64,000 nt of DNA from the NCBI GenBank assembly GCA_024711345.1, contig JANJTA010000032.1, positions 62,001-126,000 on the forward strand. Direction: 5' to 3'. The position numbers and the translations under genes were made by a program. A model generated the notes under the pieces. That model saw only the letters and a list, made by a program, of their open reading frames with translations. It was not told where the DNA came from and did no database searches. The stretch comes from Rhodanobacter sp. (GTDB taxonomy: Bacteria; Pseudomonadota; Gammaproteobacteria; Xanthomonadales; Rhodanobacteraceae). Positions 49,850 to 57,263 of the stretch are shown in pieces (positions within the stretch are counted from its first letter, which is position 1; each line of letters begins with the position of its first letter).

Positions 49850-50755
49850 ATGTCCATGCACGCTGTCACTCGTCGGCTCGCCGTCGCCACGTCCGCCGAC
49901 TATCCGGCGATCCAGCCCGACGACGCCCATCTCGCGGCCACGCTGGAGCGGCTCGGCGTGCCGCCGGTGGTCTGCGTGTGGAACGACCCGGCGGTGGACT
50001 GGTCGGCGTTCGACGCGGTGCTGATCCGCACCATCTGGGATTACTTCAAGCACCACGCGGCCTTCCTCGCCTGGCTGGACCGGCTCGACGCGCTGGGCGT
50101 GCCGACCATCAATGACAGCGCGCTGCTGCGCTGGAACAGCGACAAGCGCTACCTGCTCGAACTGGCGCAGCTGGGCGTGGCGATCATTCCGACGCAGTTG
50201 GCCGTGGCGCACGCGCTGCCCGAAGTACTGGCGGCCATGGCCGGACAACACGTGGTGGTCAAGCCGCGCGTCAGCGGCAGCGCCTGGCATACGCTGCGCG
50301 GCACCGCCGGCGACGCCGCGTTCGCCGCTGCCGTGGCGCAGCTGCCGCGCGAACGCGACTACCTGGTGCAGCCGTTCGTGCCGGAAGTGGTCAGCGAGGG
50401 CGAATGGTCGCTGCTGTATTTCGCCGGCGCGTTCAGCCATGCGGTGATCAAGCGCCCGGCCGCCGGCGACTACCGCGTGCAGGGCGAGTACGGCGGCCGC
50501 ACCGAGGCGGCACAGCCGGACGCCGCCATCCTGGCCGCGGCCGACCGCGCGCTGGCAGCGCTGGCCATGCTGGGCCACGGCGACCACGCCTACCTGCGCG
50601 TCGACGGCGTGGTCAGCGGCGGGCGCTTCCTGGTGATGGAGCTGGAACTGATCGAACCGTTCCTGCACCTGGCGGCGCAGCCGCAGGCGGCCGAACGACT
50701 GGCGCGCGAGGTGGCGGCCAGGCTGGCGCCCGCCGCACGGGCGCAGGCGCGCTGA
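49850..50755 (+). CDS. ATP-grasp domain protein
   Basis: The protein has 301 residues. A pre-ATP-grasp region (VVCVWNDPAVDW, LIRTIWDYF) precedes an ATP-grasp fold with the nucleotide-binding lysine in HVVVKPRVSGSAWHT and the metal-binding pair in FLVMELELIEPFLHL. It resembles the RimK/glutathione-synthetase branch found in many Xanthomonadales, of unknown acceptor. TTGGAGG is well placed before the ATG. It is followed after 2 bases by a membrane flippase-like gene. Amino-acid ligation is expected; the substrate is unknown. A very long frame upstream in this register is shadow sequence of the opposite strand. Confidence 0.82.
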   Translation: MSMHAVTRRLAVATSADYPAIQPDDAHLAATLERLGVPPVVCVWNDPAVDWSAFDAVLIRTIWDYFKHHAAFLAWLDRLDALGVPTINDSALLRWNSDKRYLLELAQLGVAIIPTQLAVAHALPEVLAAMAGQHVVVKPRVSGSAWHTLRGTAGDAAFAAAVAQLPRERDYLVQPFVPEVVSEGEWSLLYFAGAFSHAVIKRPAAGDYRVQGEYGGRTEAAQPDAAILAAADRALAALAMLGHGDHAYLRVDGVVSGGRFLVMELELIEPFLHLAAQPQAAERLAREVAARLAPAARAQAR

Positions 50756-50757
50756 GC

Positions 50758-51705
50758 ATGGCGGAGCCGCGCGCGAGCGTCGTGTCGCCGCCGCGCTGGC
50801 TGCGCGCGTTGTCATGGCTGGGCTCGCTGGCGGCGTTCGCGCTGGCGCTGTGGCTGCTGCAGCGCTACCTCACCCACCTGAGCTGGCACGATGCGGCGGC
50901 GGCCTGGGCGCGCCTGCCGGGCTGGCGCATCGCCGGCTCGGCCGCCGCAGCGCTGCTCAGCCTGACCATGCTGGCGCTGTTCGACGTGCTGGCCGCGCGT
51001 ACGGTGGTGGGCGAGCGCGCCCCGGCGACGCTGGCCGCGTTCGCGGGCGCGGTCACCCAGGGCATTTCCAACATGCTGGGCTTCCATGCGATCACCGGCA
51101 CCGCCTTGCGCTACCGCATCTATGCCCGCGCCGGGCTCGGCGCCGGCGACATCGCGCGCATCGTGGCGCTGGCCGGGGCCGGCGTGGGGCTGGGTTTCGC
51201 GGTGGTGGTCACCGCGGCGCTGTGCTGGCAGCCGGAGATCACCCGCGGCTGGGGGCGCTGGCCGGGCGCGGCGCTGCTGCTGGCGCTGCTCGCCCTGCTC
51301 GCCTGGCTGGCGCGCCCGCGCACGCTCGCGCTGGGACGCCTGACGCTGGCGTTGCCGGGCGCACGCATCGTCGCCTTGCAGATGCTGATCGGCGGGGTGG
51401 AGATGCTGGCCGCGCTCAGCGCGCTGTACGTGCTGCTGCCGGCGGCGAGCGCGCCGCCGCTGGTGGACTTCCTGCCGATCTACGTGGGCGCCGTGCTGGC
51501 CGGCATCGTCAGCCACGCGCCGGGCGGGCTGGGCGTGTTCGAGACGATCATGCTGGCCTCGTTTCCGCCGGCGGCGCGCGCCGACCTGCTCGCCGCGATC
51601 CTGTGCTACCGGCTCACCTACACCGCGCTGCCGTTCGTGCTGGGCAGCGTGGCGCTGGCCGTATTCGAGTGGCGCGCGCGCCGCCCATGCCGGCGCGACT
51701 GCTGA
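50758..51705 (+). CDS. Lysylphosphatidylglycerol synthase-type membrane domain protein (UPF0104)
   Basis: The protein has 315 residues with about eight membrane helices. It matches the transmembrane half of MprF/UPF0104, including the SNMLGFHAITGTALRYRIY stretch and the late SHAPGGLGVFE motif. The aminoacyl-transferase half is absent, so it is probably a lipid flippase-like or regulatory protein. It starts 2 bases after the ATP-grasp gene, which hints at joint modification of a lipid or cell-surface compound. That link is inference only. Confidence 0.83.
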   Translation: MAEPRASVVSPPRWLRALSWLGSLAAFALALWLLQRYLTHLSWHDAAAAWARLPGWRIAGSAAAALLSLTMLALFDVLAARTVVGERAPATLAAFAGAVTQGISNMLGFHAITGTALRYRIYARAGLGAGDIARIVALAGAGVGLGFAVVVTAALCWQPEITRGWGRWPGAALLLALLALLAWLARPRTLALGRLTLALPGARIVALQMLIGGVEMLAALSALYVLLPAASAPPLVDFLPIYVGAVLAGIVSHAPGGLGVFETIMLASFPPAARADLLAAILCYRLTYTALPFVLGSVALAVFEWRARRPCRRDC

Positions 51706-51761
51706 CACCTTCGGGCGGCGCCGGGTTCTAGAATCCGTGCATCTCCGCCACGGTCGCCCGC

Positions 51762-52841
51762 GTGTCCGCTTCGCCGCGCAAGATTCTCCACGTCGACATG
51801 GACGCGTTCTACGCGTCGGTGGAACAACGCGACGACCCCGCGCTGCGCGGCAAGCCGGTGGCGGTGGCCTGGCGCGGCGCACGCTCGGTGGTGTGCGCGG
51901 CCAGCTACGAGGCGCGCGTGTTCGGCGTGCGCTCGGCGATGCCGGCGATCCGCGCCGAGCGCCTGTGTCCGCAGCTGATCTTCGTGCCGCCGGATTTCGC
52001 GCGCTACAAGGCGGTGTCGCGGCAGGTGCACGGGATCTTCGCGCGACACACCGAGCTGATCGAGCCGCTGTCGCTGGACGAGGCCTATCTCGACGTCACC
52101 ACCACCAGGAGCGGGTTGGGTTCGGCCACCGCCACCGCCGAGGCGATCCGCGCGGCGATCCGCGAGGAGACGCAGCTGACCGCCTCGGCCGGGGTGGCGC
52201 CGAACAAGTTCCTGGCCAAGATCGCCTCGGATTTCCGCAAACCGGACGGCCTGTTCGTGGTGCGCCCGCGCGAGGTGCTGGACTTCCTCACGCCGCTGCC
52301 GGTGGGCCGCCTGCCCGGCGTGGGCAAGGTGATGGAGGCGAAGCTGGCGGCACTGGGCATCGCTACCGTGGGCGAGCTGCGCGCGTTCGCCCAGGCCGAA
52401 CTGGAGCAGCGCTTCGGCCGCTGGGGCCAGCGCCTGCACGAGCTGTCGCGCGGCATCGACGAACACCCGGTGCAGCCGCAGCGGCCCACCCTGCAGATTT
52501 CCGCCGAGGACACCTTCGAGCAGGACCTGCTGCTGGAGGAACTCGAACCGCACATCCGCCGGCTCGCCGCCAAGGCGTGGGCCGGCTACCAGCACGAACG
52601 CGCGCGCGTGGCGCGCACCGTGGTGCTGAAGCTGAAGACCGCCGACTTCCACACGCTGACGCGCAGCCTCACCCCGACGCAGCGTCCGCGCTCCGTCAGC
52701 GAACTGGCCGACATCGCCTGCGCCCTGCGCGAGCGCGTCGAGCGCCCCGCGGCCAGCCGCTACCGCCTGGTCGGGGTGGGCCTGGCCGGCTTCGTCGACC
52801 GCGACAGCTACCAGGCGCAGGCGGACCTGTTCGACGCCTGA
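51762..52841 (+). CDS. dinB: DNA polymerase IV
   Basis: The protein has 359 residues from a GTG. Y-family palm signatures are HVDMDAFYASVEQRDDP (first catalytic Asp) and SLDEAYLDVT (catalytic Asp/Glu). Helix-hairpin-helix thumb segments are LPGVGKVMEAKLAALGI. A little-finger domain precedes the C-terminal QADLF clamp-binding motif. It performs translesion synthesis and is usually SOS-controlled, but no clear LexA box was spotted in the 56 bases ahead of it. Confidence 0.95.
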   Translation: MSASPRKILHVDMDAFYASVEQRDDPALRGKPVAVAWRGARSVVCAASYEARVFGVRSAMPAIRAERLCPQLIFVPPDFARYKAVSRQVHGIFARHTELIEPLSLDEAYLDVTTTRSGLGSATATAEAIRAAIREETQLTASAGVAPNKFLAKIASDFRKPDGLFVVRPREVLDFLTPLPVGRLPGVGKVMEAKLAALGIATVGELRAFAQAELEQRFGRWGQRLHELSRGIDEHPVQPQRPTLQISAEDTFEQDLLLEELEPHIRRLAAKAWAGYQHERARVARTVVLKLKTADFHTLTRSLTPTQRPRSVSELADIACALRERVERPAASRYRLVGVGLAGFVDRDSYQAQADLFDA

Positions 52842-52980
52842 GCCGCTGCGCGAACGGGCCGCCATGTGACCCGGTTCGCACGCAACTTTTTACGCATATC
52901 CGCCATTCATCCTGCCGCTCAGGCGAGGCCTATCGTGATGACGCCATGCGCCGCATGGCCATTCCCATCGAGGTTACGTC

Positions 52981-53259
52981 ATGACCAAGACCATTACCGC
53001 TGTCCTGATTGCCGCCGCGTTCGCCCTGCCGATCTCGTTCGCCGTCGCCGCTCCGCAGCACGGCGGTGGTCACACGCCGCCCAGCGCGCCGTCCATGCAC
53101 ATGAGCCAGGACGCGCACGGCGACGCCGTATCCGACGCCGCACACACGGCGAAGGCCGACGACGCCAACGTCGGCAAGACCGTCAGCCCGATCGCCAGCA
53201 GCAAAAACCAGGGCGAGCACAAGGCCAAGGGCCACGCCAAGACCCACCATCAGCACTGA
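52981..53259 (+). CDS. Small exported His-rich protein
   Basis: The protein has 92 residues with a signal peptide (IAAAFALPISFAVAA). The mature part of about 70 residues is disordered, with His/Met clusters (PSMHMSQDAH and a KTHHQH end) that could bind Cu, Ni or Zn. CGAGG precedes the ATG. A perfect palindrome ends the transcript. No family is recognised; similar short His-rich exported proteins in this group are unassigned. Confidence 0.7.
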   Translation: MTKTITAVLIAAAFALPISFAVAAPQHGGGHTPPSAPSMHMSQDAHGDAVSDAAHTAKADDANVGKTVSPIASSKNQGEHKAKGHAKTHHQH

Positions 53260-53284
53260 GCATTCCGCGTACCCATGCGCGGCG

Positions 53285-53310
53285 GGGGCCGGATCGCGCG
53301 ATCCGGCCCC
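53285..53310. terminator. Perfect 26-base palindromic hairpin between convergent genes
   Basis: GGGGCCGGATCGC is followed immediately by its inverse complement, then TCTGTCTTGT on the plus strand. It probably terminates the small His-rich gene, and perhaps also the TRIC-type gene from the other side. Confidence 0.75.
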
Positions 53311-53370
53311 TCTGTCTTGTCCGTTGTCCCTTTGCTCGCCGCAGTTCGCGTGGAGGAAACGCGTGGCGCG

Positions 53371-53997
53371 TCACGCCTGGCGTTCGCGGCCGAAGCGCGG
53401 CAGGTTCCAGTGGTAGCGCAGCGACGCGAAGCGCAGCCCGAAACAGAACAGGATCGGCAGCCAGGTGGCCCACACCGCGGGCCACTGCAGATACTCGCCG
53501 AGCACCGTCAGTGCGGCGCCGGCGAACGCGGCCAGCGCATAGATTTCCTGCTGCAGCACCACCGACACGCGCGCCAGCAGCACGTCGCGCGCCATGCCGC
53601 CGCCGATCGCGGTGACCATGCCCAGCAGGATCGCCACCTCGGCGTTGTGGCCGAACGCCAGCGCCTTGTTCGCGCCGTACACCGCGAACAGGCCCAGCCC
53701 CATCGCATCGAACAGGCGCACCGGATAGGACAGCCGCTCCACCCAGCGGTACGCCACGATCGTGAGCAGGGCCGCCACCACCGCGGTGAACAGGTAACGC
53801 CAGTCGGACAGGCCGGCCGGCGGGACCGCGCCGATGCACAGGTCGCGCACGACGCCGCCGCCGCAGGCGGTGATGAAGGCGATCGCCAGAATGCCGAACA
53901 GGTCGAGGTTGCAGCGCCGCGCCGCGGTCGCGCCGCTGATCGCGAACGCGAACGTGCCGGCCAGGTCCACCAGGTTGAACATCAGTCGTTCGTTCAT
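53371..53997 (-). CDS. TRIC-type (UPF0126/YicG) cation channel protein
   Basis: The protein has 208 residues with seven helices in two three-helix repeats, each holding a conserved glycine-rich stretch (FITACGGGVVRDL and VTAIGGGMARDVL). These are the hallmarks of the trimeric intracellular cation channel superfamily. Bacterial homologues are K+ or Na+-permeable trimers; some members were once listed as glycine exporters. The ATG has only a weak ribosome site; a start seven codons upstream is possible. Confidence 0.9.
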   Translation of the reverse strand: MNERLMFNLVDLAGTFAFAISGATAARRCNLDLFGILAIAFITACGGGVVRDLCIGAVPPAGLSDWRYLFTAVVAALLTIVAYRWVERLSYPVRLFDAMGLGLFAVYGANKALAFGHNAEVAILLGMVTAIGGGMARDVLLARVSVVLQQEIYALAAFAGAALTVLGEYLQWPAVWATWLPILFCFGLRFASLRYHWNLPRFGRERQA

Positions 53998-54113
53998 GCA
54001 GCCGGCCCACGCGGGCATGCCGACGGTGCGGCGTTGCCCGCCATTGAACCAGCTTTTGGGCCTGCTCAATACCTCCGCACGGCCCGCGCCACGCGAAGCC
54101 GTTGAACCGGTTC

Positions 54114-54440
54114 TCAGCCCAGCTTGCGCGAGATCGCGAAGAACGCCAGGTTGCCCAGGCCGGTGGCGCCGGCCAGCACGGCGACCAGGCCGGGGGTGAC
54201 GTCCTGCCAGCCGAACCACTGGATCAGGCCGAAGCCGAGCGCCAGCGCGACCAGCACGATGCCCCAGCGCAGCGAGGAATGGCGCCGGCGCAACTCCTCG
54301 TCGCGCAGCAACGAATTGACCAGTTCCTCCGAGCCGCCGGCGTTGACCATTTGACGGCGCACCCTCGCGTCCACCACGACCTTGATGGCGTAGGCGATGC
54401 ATGCGAACAGCGAAATCGGGATCAGGACAGCGAAATCCAT
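54114..54440 (-). CDS. Small membrane protein of unknown function
   Basis: The protein has 108 residues with an N-terminal helix (LIPISLFACIAYAIKVVV), a charged cytoplasmic loop (VRRQMVNAGGSEELVNSLL) and two further helices. GGAG precedes the ATG. It is divergent from the ECF sigma gene across the repeat at 54504-54541. Similar small proteins often sit next to ECF sigma factors in Xanthomonadales. Function is unknown. Confidence 0.7.
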   Translation of the reverse strand: MDFAVLIPISLFACIAYAIKVVVDARVRRQMVNAGGSEELVNSLLRDEELRRRHSSLRWGIVLVALALGFGLIQWFGWQDVTPGLVAVLAGATGLGNLAFFAISRKLG

Positions 54441-54503
54441 GGGGGTTCTCCAGGCAAATCCGGGTAGGGTGGGTGACCTTCACGACCATGGATACAGGCA
54501 GTC

Positions 54504-54541
54504 CGCAAACGGTTGCAGCGAAGTGCTTGCAACCGTTTGCC
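54504..54541. promoter_or_regulatory. Two LacI-type operator-like sites forming a 13-base inverted repeat
   Basis: CGCAAACGGTTGCA (54504) and TGCAACCGTTTGCC (54528) each fit the LacI/GalR consensus TGnAAnCGnTTnCA with one mismatch at an end. Together they make a perfect 13-base inverted repeat with a 10-base loop. It lies 23 bases ahead of the sigma-factor ATG, so it overlaps the promoter or leader. No LacI-type gene is in the window. Confidence 0.55.
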
Positions 54542-54563
54542 GCCTGCGCGTATCCCTTGCCCC

Positions 54564-55142
54564 ATGGATGACACCCACCACCCCGACCGCGCGCTGGTCG
54601 ACGCCGTGCTGGCCAACCGGCCGGGTGCGTTCGAACGGCTCGTGCGCGAACATCAGGGGCTGTGCTGGCACATCATCCAGCGCATGGTGCGCAACCCGGA
54701 GGACGCGCGTGAACTGTGCCAGGACACCTTCCTGCGCGTGCACCAGTGCCTGCACCAGTACCGCGGCGAGAGCGCGCTGAAATCCTGGATCGGCCGCGTG
54801 GCCTACACCATCGCGTTGCGCCACCTGCAGCACAAGCGCATCGCGCTGGTCGAACCGGCCGGCACTGACGAGGACTACTCGCTGGTGGACAACATCGGCG
54901 ACGGCTTCGACCTGGAGGCAGCCTGCGCGGACGAGGAAACGGCGCGCCACCTGCACGCGGCGATCGAGGCCCTGCCGCCGTTGCAGCGCACGCTGCTGAC
55001 GCTGTATTACCTCGAAGAGACGTCCATTCCGGAAATCGCCCGGATCACCGGACTGGCCAGCGGCACCATCAAGAGCCACTTGTTCCGCTCACGCCTGCGC
55101 CTGCGCGGCGCACTCGAAGCGCGCACCGGAGTTGCAGCATGA
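54564..55142 (+). CDS. ECF RNA polymerase sigma factor
   Basis: The protein has 192 residues from the ATG before DDTHHPDRALVDAVL. Region 2 has the helix FERLVREHQGLCWHIIQRM, NPEDARELCQDTFLRVH and the core-binding SWIGRVAYTIALRHL. Region 4 has LTLYYLEETSIPEIARITGL and GTIKSHLFRSRLRLR. It directs transcription to envelope or stress promoters. The following gene overlaps by ATGA and encodes a protein with two membrane helices in the usual anti-sigma position. Confidence 0.93.
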   Translation: MDDTHHPDRALVDAVLANRPGAFERLVREHQGLCWHIIQRMVRNPEDARELCQDTFLRVHQCLHQYRGESALKSWIGRVAYTIALRHLQHKRIALVEPAGTDEDYSLVDNIGDGFDLEAACADEETARHLHAAIEALPPLQRTLLTLYYLEETSIPEIARITGLASGTIKSHLFRSRLRLRGALEARTGVAA

Positions 55143-55618
55143 ACCAGCACACCGACGACCACCTTCCCGCTTTCGACAACGCCGCCCACGAGCGCGAATG
55201 GCTGGCGCAGGAACGCGCGATGCGGCGCGAACGCCTGCAGCTCGACATCGCCGGCGACGATGCGCGCAGCCGACGCTACCGGCTGCTCGCACGGGCGCTG
55301 CGCGAGCCATTGCCGGAGGCGTTGCCGGCGGATTTCGCGCAGCGCATGGCCGCGCTGGCCGCGGCCGCCCCGGCGCGGCAGGCGCCCACCGATGGCTCGT
55401 TCGAATCCACGCTGGCGCTGGCCCTGGCCATCGTCCTGGCCATCGCTGCCGCCGCGGTGGTGGCGCTCTACGGCAGCACCTGGCTGCCGTCGTTCGCGGC
55501 GCTGCTGCCGCCCCCGCACGCCCCGGCCACGCGCTGGCTGCTGGCGCTGGGCGGCTGCCTCGGCGCGTCGTGGCTGCTGGGACGGTGGCAGCGGCATATT
55601 CACGGCCTGACCGCCTGA
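55139..55618 (+). CDS. Membrane protein in anti-sigma position
   Basis: The protein has 159 residues. A charged cytoplasmic N-terminus of about 85 residues (FDNAAHEREWLAQERAMRRE) is followed by two helices (LALAIVLAIAAAAVVALYG and WLLALGGCLGASWLLG). It has no zinc-type HxxxCxxC anti-sigma motif. Co-translation with the sigma gene supports an inhibitory partner role, but this is by position, not homology. Confidence 0.7.
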   Translation: MNQHTDDHLPAFDNAAHEREWLAQERAMRRERLQLDIAGDDARSRRYRLLARALREPLPEALPADFAQRMAALAAAAPARQAPTDGSFESTLALALAIVLAIAAAAVVALYGSTWLPSFAALLPPPHAPATRWLLALGGCLGASWLLGRWQRHIHGLTA

Positions 55619-55705
55619 ATTCCCGAACGGGCCAAACACCCGGCCCACGCCGAAGCGGGCCAATCCACTACCCTTCGCACCTCGCCTGCCATCCCCGGAG
55701 ACAGC

Positions 55706-56398
55706 ATGCACCTCGAACTGCCGAAGGTTCGGCTGGAGTCCTTCAAGGACTTCGCCAAGCACTACCTGATGATCGTGCTCAGCATTCTCACCGCGCTCGG
55801 ATTGGAGGCATGGATCGAGTACACGCACCACGCCCACGCGGCCGAAGCGGCCGGCGTGCGGATCGACGCAGAGATCCGCTCCAACCTGGATGCCGTCGAT
55901 TCCTCGCTGGCGCAGGACGAACGGCAGGCGAAGCGGCTTGCCGCCATCCGCGACAGCCTGCTGCAGGACTTCAAGACGCACGTGCCGGAAGCGGCGATCG
56001 CGCAGCACATCCAGACGCTGGTGGCGACCAGGCACTTCAACCTCAACCTGAACTGGCCGACCCTGCGCCATGAGGCCTGGGACGTGGCCGTGGCTGACCA
56101 GTCCGCGAGTTGGATCGACAAGCAGCGCATGCAACGCTACTCCGCCGCCTATGCCAGCCAGCGCGACGTGGGTGCCGGCCTGGGCGCGAACCTCGCGCTG
56201 GTGATGGACGGCCCCCAGATGATCGACGCGATGACCGATCTCGAAGCCGGCAACGTGCAGCCGCGCGAGTTCCTGCACGTGATCAGCCAGATGGCGACGA
56301 TGCTGGACCAGGCCCGGCAGAATCTGCAGACGCTGCAGCAGCACTTGCGGGGCGCGCTGCCCGGACAGACTGGCGGCAGTGCGGCGAGCCGCCCCTGA
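55706..56398 (+). CDS. Protein of unknown function with one membrane helix
   Basis: The protein has 230 residues with an N-terminal helix (HYLMIVLSILTALGLEAWIEY) followed by a long, mostly helical soluble domain (about 45-210) with coiled-coil-like stretches, ending in a Gln/Gly/Ser-rich tail. GGAG precedes the ATG. It lies 87 bases after the putative anti-sigma gene, so it may belong to the sigma operon. No family is recognised. Confidence 0.65.
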   Translation: MHLELPKVRLESFKDFAKHYLMIVLSILTALGLEAWIEYTHHAHAAEAAGVRIDAEIRSNLDAVDSSLAQDERQAKRLAAIRDSLLQDFKTHVPEAAIAQHIQTLVATRHFNLNLNWPTLRHEAWDVAVADQSASWIDKQRMQRYSAAYASQRDVGAGLGANLALVMDGPQMIDAMTDLEAGNVQPREFLHVISQMATMLDQARQNLQTLQQHLRGALPGQTGGSAASRP

Positions 56399-56413
56399 GC
56401 CGGGAAACGCCCG

Positions 56414-57214
56414 TTACAGCTCCAGCACCGCATCCAGCCCGCGGTGCAGGCCGACCAGCCCGGGCACCTTGCGGATCGCCAGCAGCGCGCCGTCCACGTA
56501 GGGCTTCGCGCTGCCGCCGGCGTTGTGGCGGATCGTCAGGGTCTGCTCCGGCATGCCGAAGATCGCCTCGGCGCCGATCACGAAACCGGGCAGGCGCAGC
56601 GCGTGCACCTGGCTGCCGGCCAGCGTGCCGCCGCGCGTCTCGCGCAGGCCGCGGGTTTTCTCCAGCGGCACCTCCAGCCGCGGCTGGCGTACCTTGCCCA
56701 TGCGCGTGGCCAGCTCGCGCACGGTGCCGCTGGGCGCATCCGGCTTGCCGGCACTGGCGTAGTCGACCAGCTCCCATTGCGGGATCAGCTTCGCCGCCAT
56801 CTCGGCGAACTTGATCAGCAGCACCGCGGTGAGCGCGAAGTTGCCGCAGGCCAGCACGCCACGCCGCCGCTCGCGCGCCAGCGCGTCGATCTGCGCATAG
56901 TCCGTCTCGCTGAGGCCCGAGGTGCCGACCACCACGTGCGCGCCATGCTCCAGCGCGGCGAGGATGTTCGCTTTCGCGCTGTCCGGATGGGTGTACTCGA
57001 CGAACACGTCACAGGCTTGCGTCAGCGCCTCGACGGCACTGCCGAAGATCGTGGCATCCAGGCCGTCCTCACCCAGCACGTCGGCGAGTTTCTGCCCGGC
57101 ATGCCGGCGCGCCACGGCACTGACCAGGGCAAGGTCATCGGCGGCGGCAATGCCGCGTGCCAGCTCCGAACCGGCCCAGCCGGTGGCACCGGCGAGACAT
57201 ATCCTCAGCGACAT
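56414..57214 (-). CDS. dapB: DapB-like 4-hydroxy-tetrahydrodipicolinate reductase, variant active site
   Basis: The protein has 266 residues from the ATG after GAGGTG; a GTG two codons upstream is the alternative. A dinucleotide fold (ICLAGATGWAGSELARGI) is followed by EYTHPDSAKANILAALEHG and VVGTSGLSE, then the DapB signature KPDAPSGT with Lys157. The His pair that precedes this Lys in classical DapB (HHxxKxDAPSGT) is replaced here by Ala-Ser in YASAGKPDAPSGT. It therefore either uses another proton donor or is a DapB relative with a changed reaction. DapB makes tetrahydrodipicolinate for lysine and DAP. It is next to lpdA on the same strand but 49 bases away. Confidence 0.78.
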   Translation of the reverse strand: MSLRICLAGATGWAGSELARGIAAADDLALVSAVARRHAGQKLADVLGEDGLDATIFGSAVEALTQACDVFVEYTHPDSAKANILAALEHGAHVVVGTSGLSETDYAQIDALARERRRGVLACGNFALTAVLLIKFAEMAAKLIPQWELVDYASAGKPDAPSGTVRELATRMGKVRQPRLEVPLEKTRGLRETRGGTLAGSQVHALRLPGFVIGAEAIFGMPEQTLTIRHNAGGSAKPYVDGALLAIRKVPGLVGLHRGLDAVLEL

Positions 57215-57236
57215 GGGCACCTCATGGGTCAGGCGC

Positions 57237-57258
57237 GCGCCGCGCCGGAGCGCGGCGC
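57237..57258 (-). terminator. GC-rich hairpin after lpdA
   Basis: GCGCCGCGC pairs with GCGCGGCGC around a four-base loop, 5 bases beyond the lpdA stop, with no T tail. It could end the pyruvate dehydrogenase operon or stabilise its mRNA, while dapB starts just beyond. Confidence 0.45.
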
Positions 57259-57263
57259 GACGC

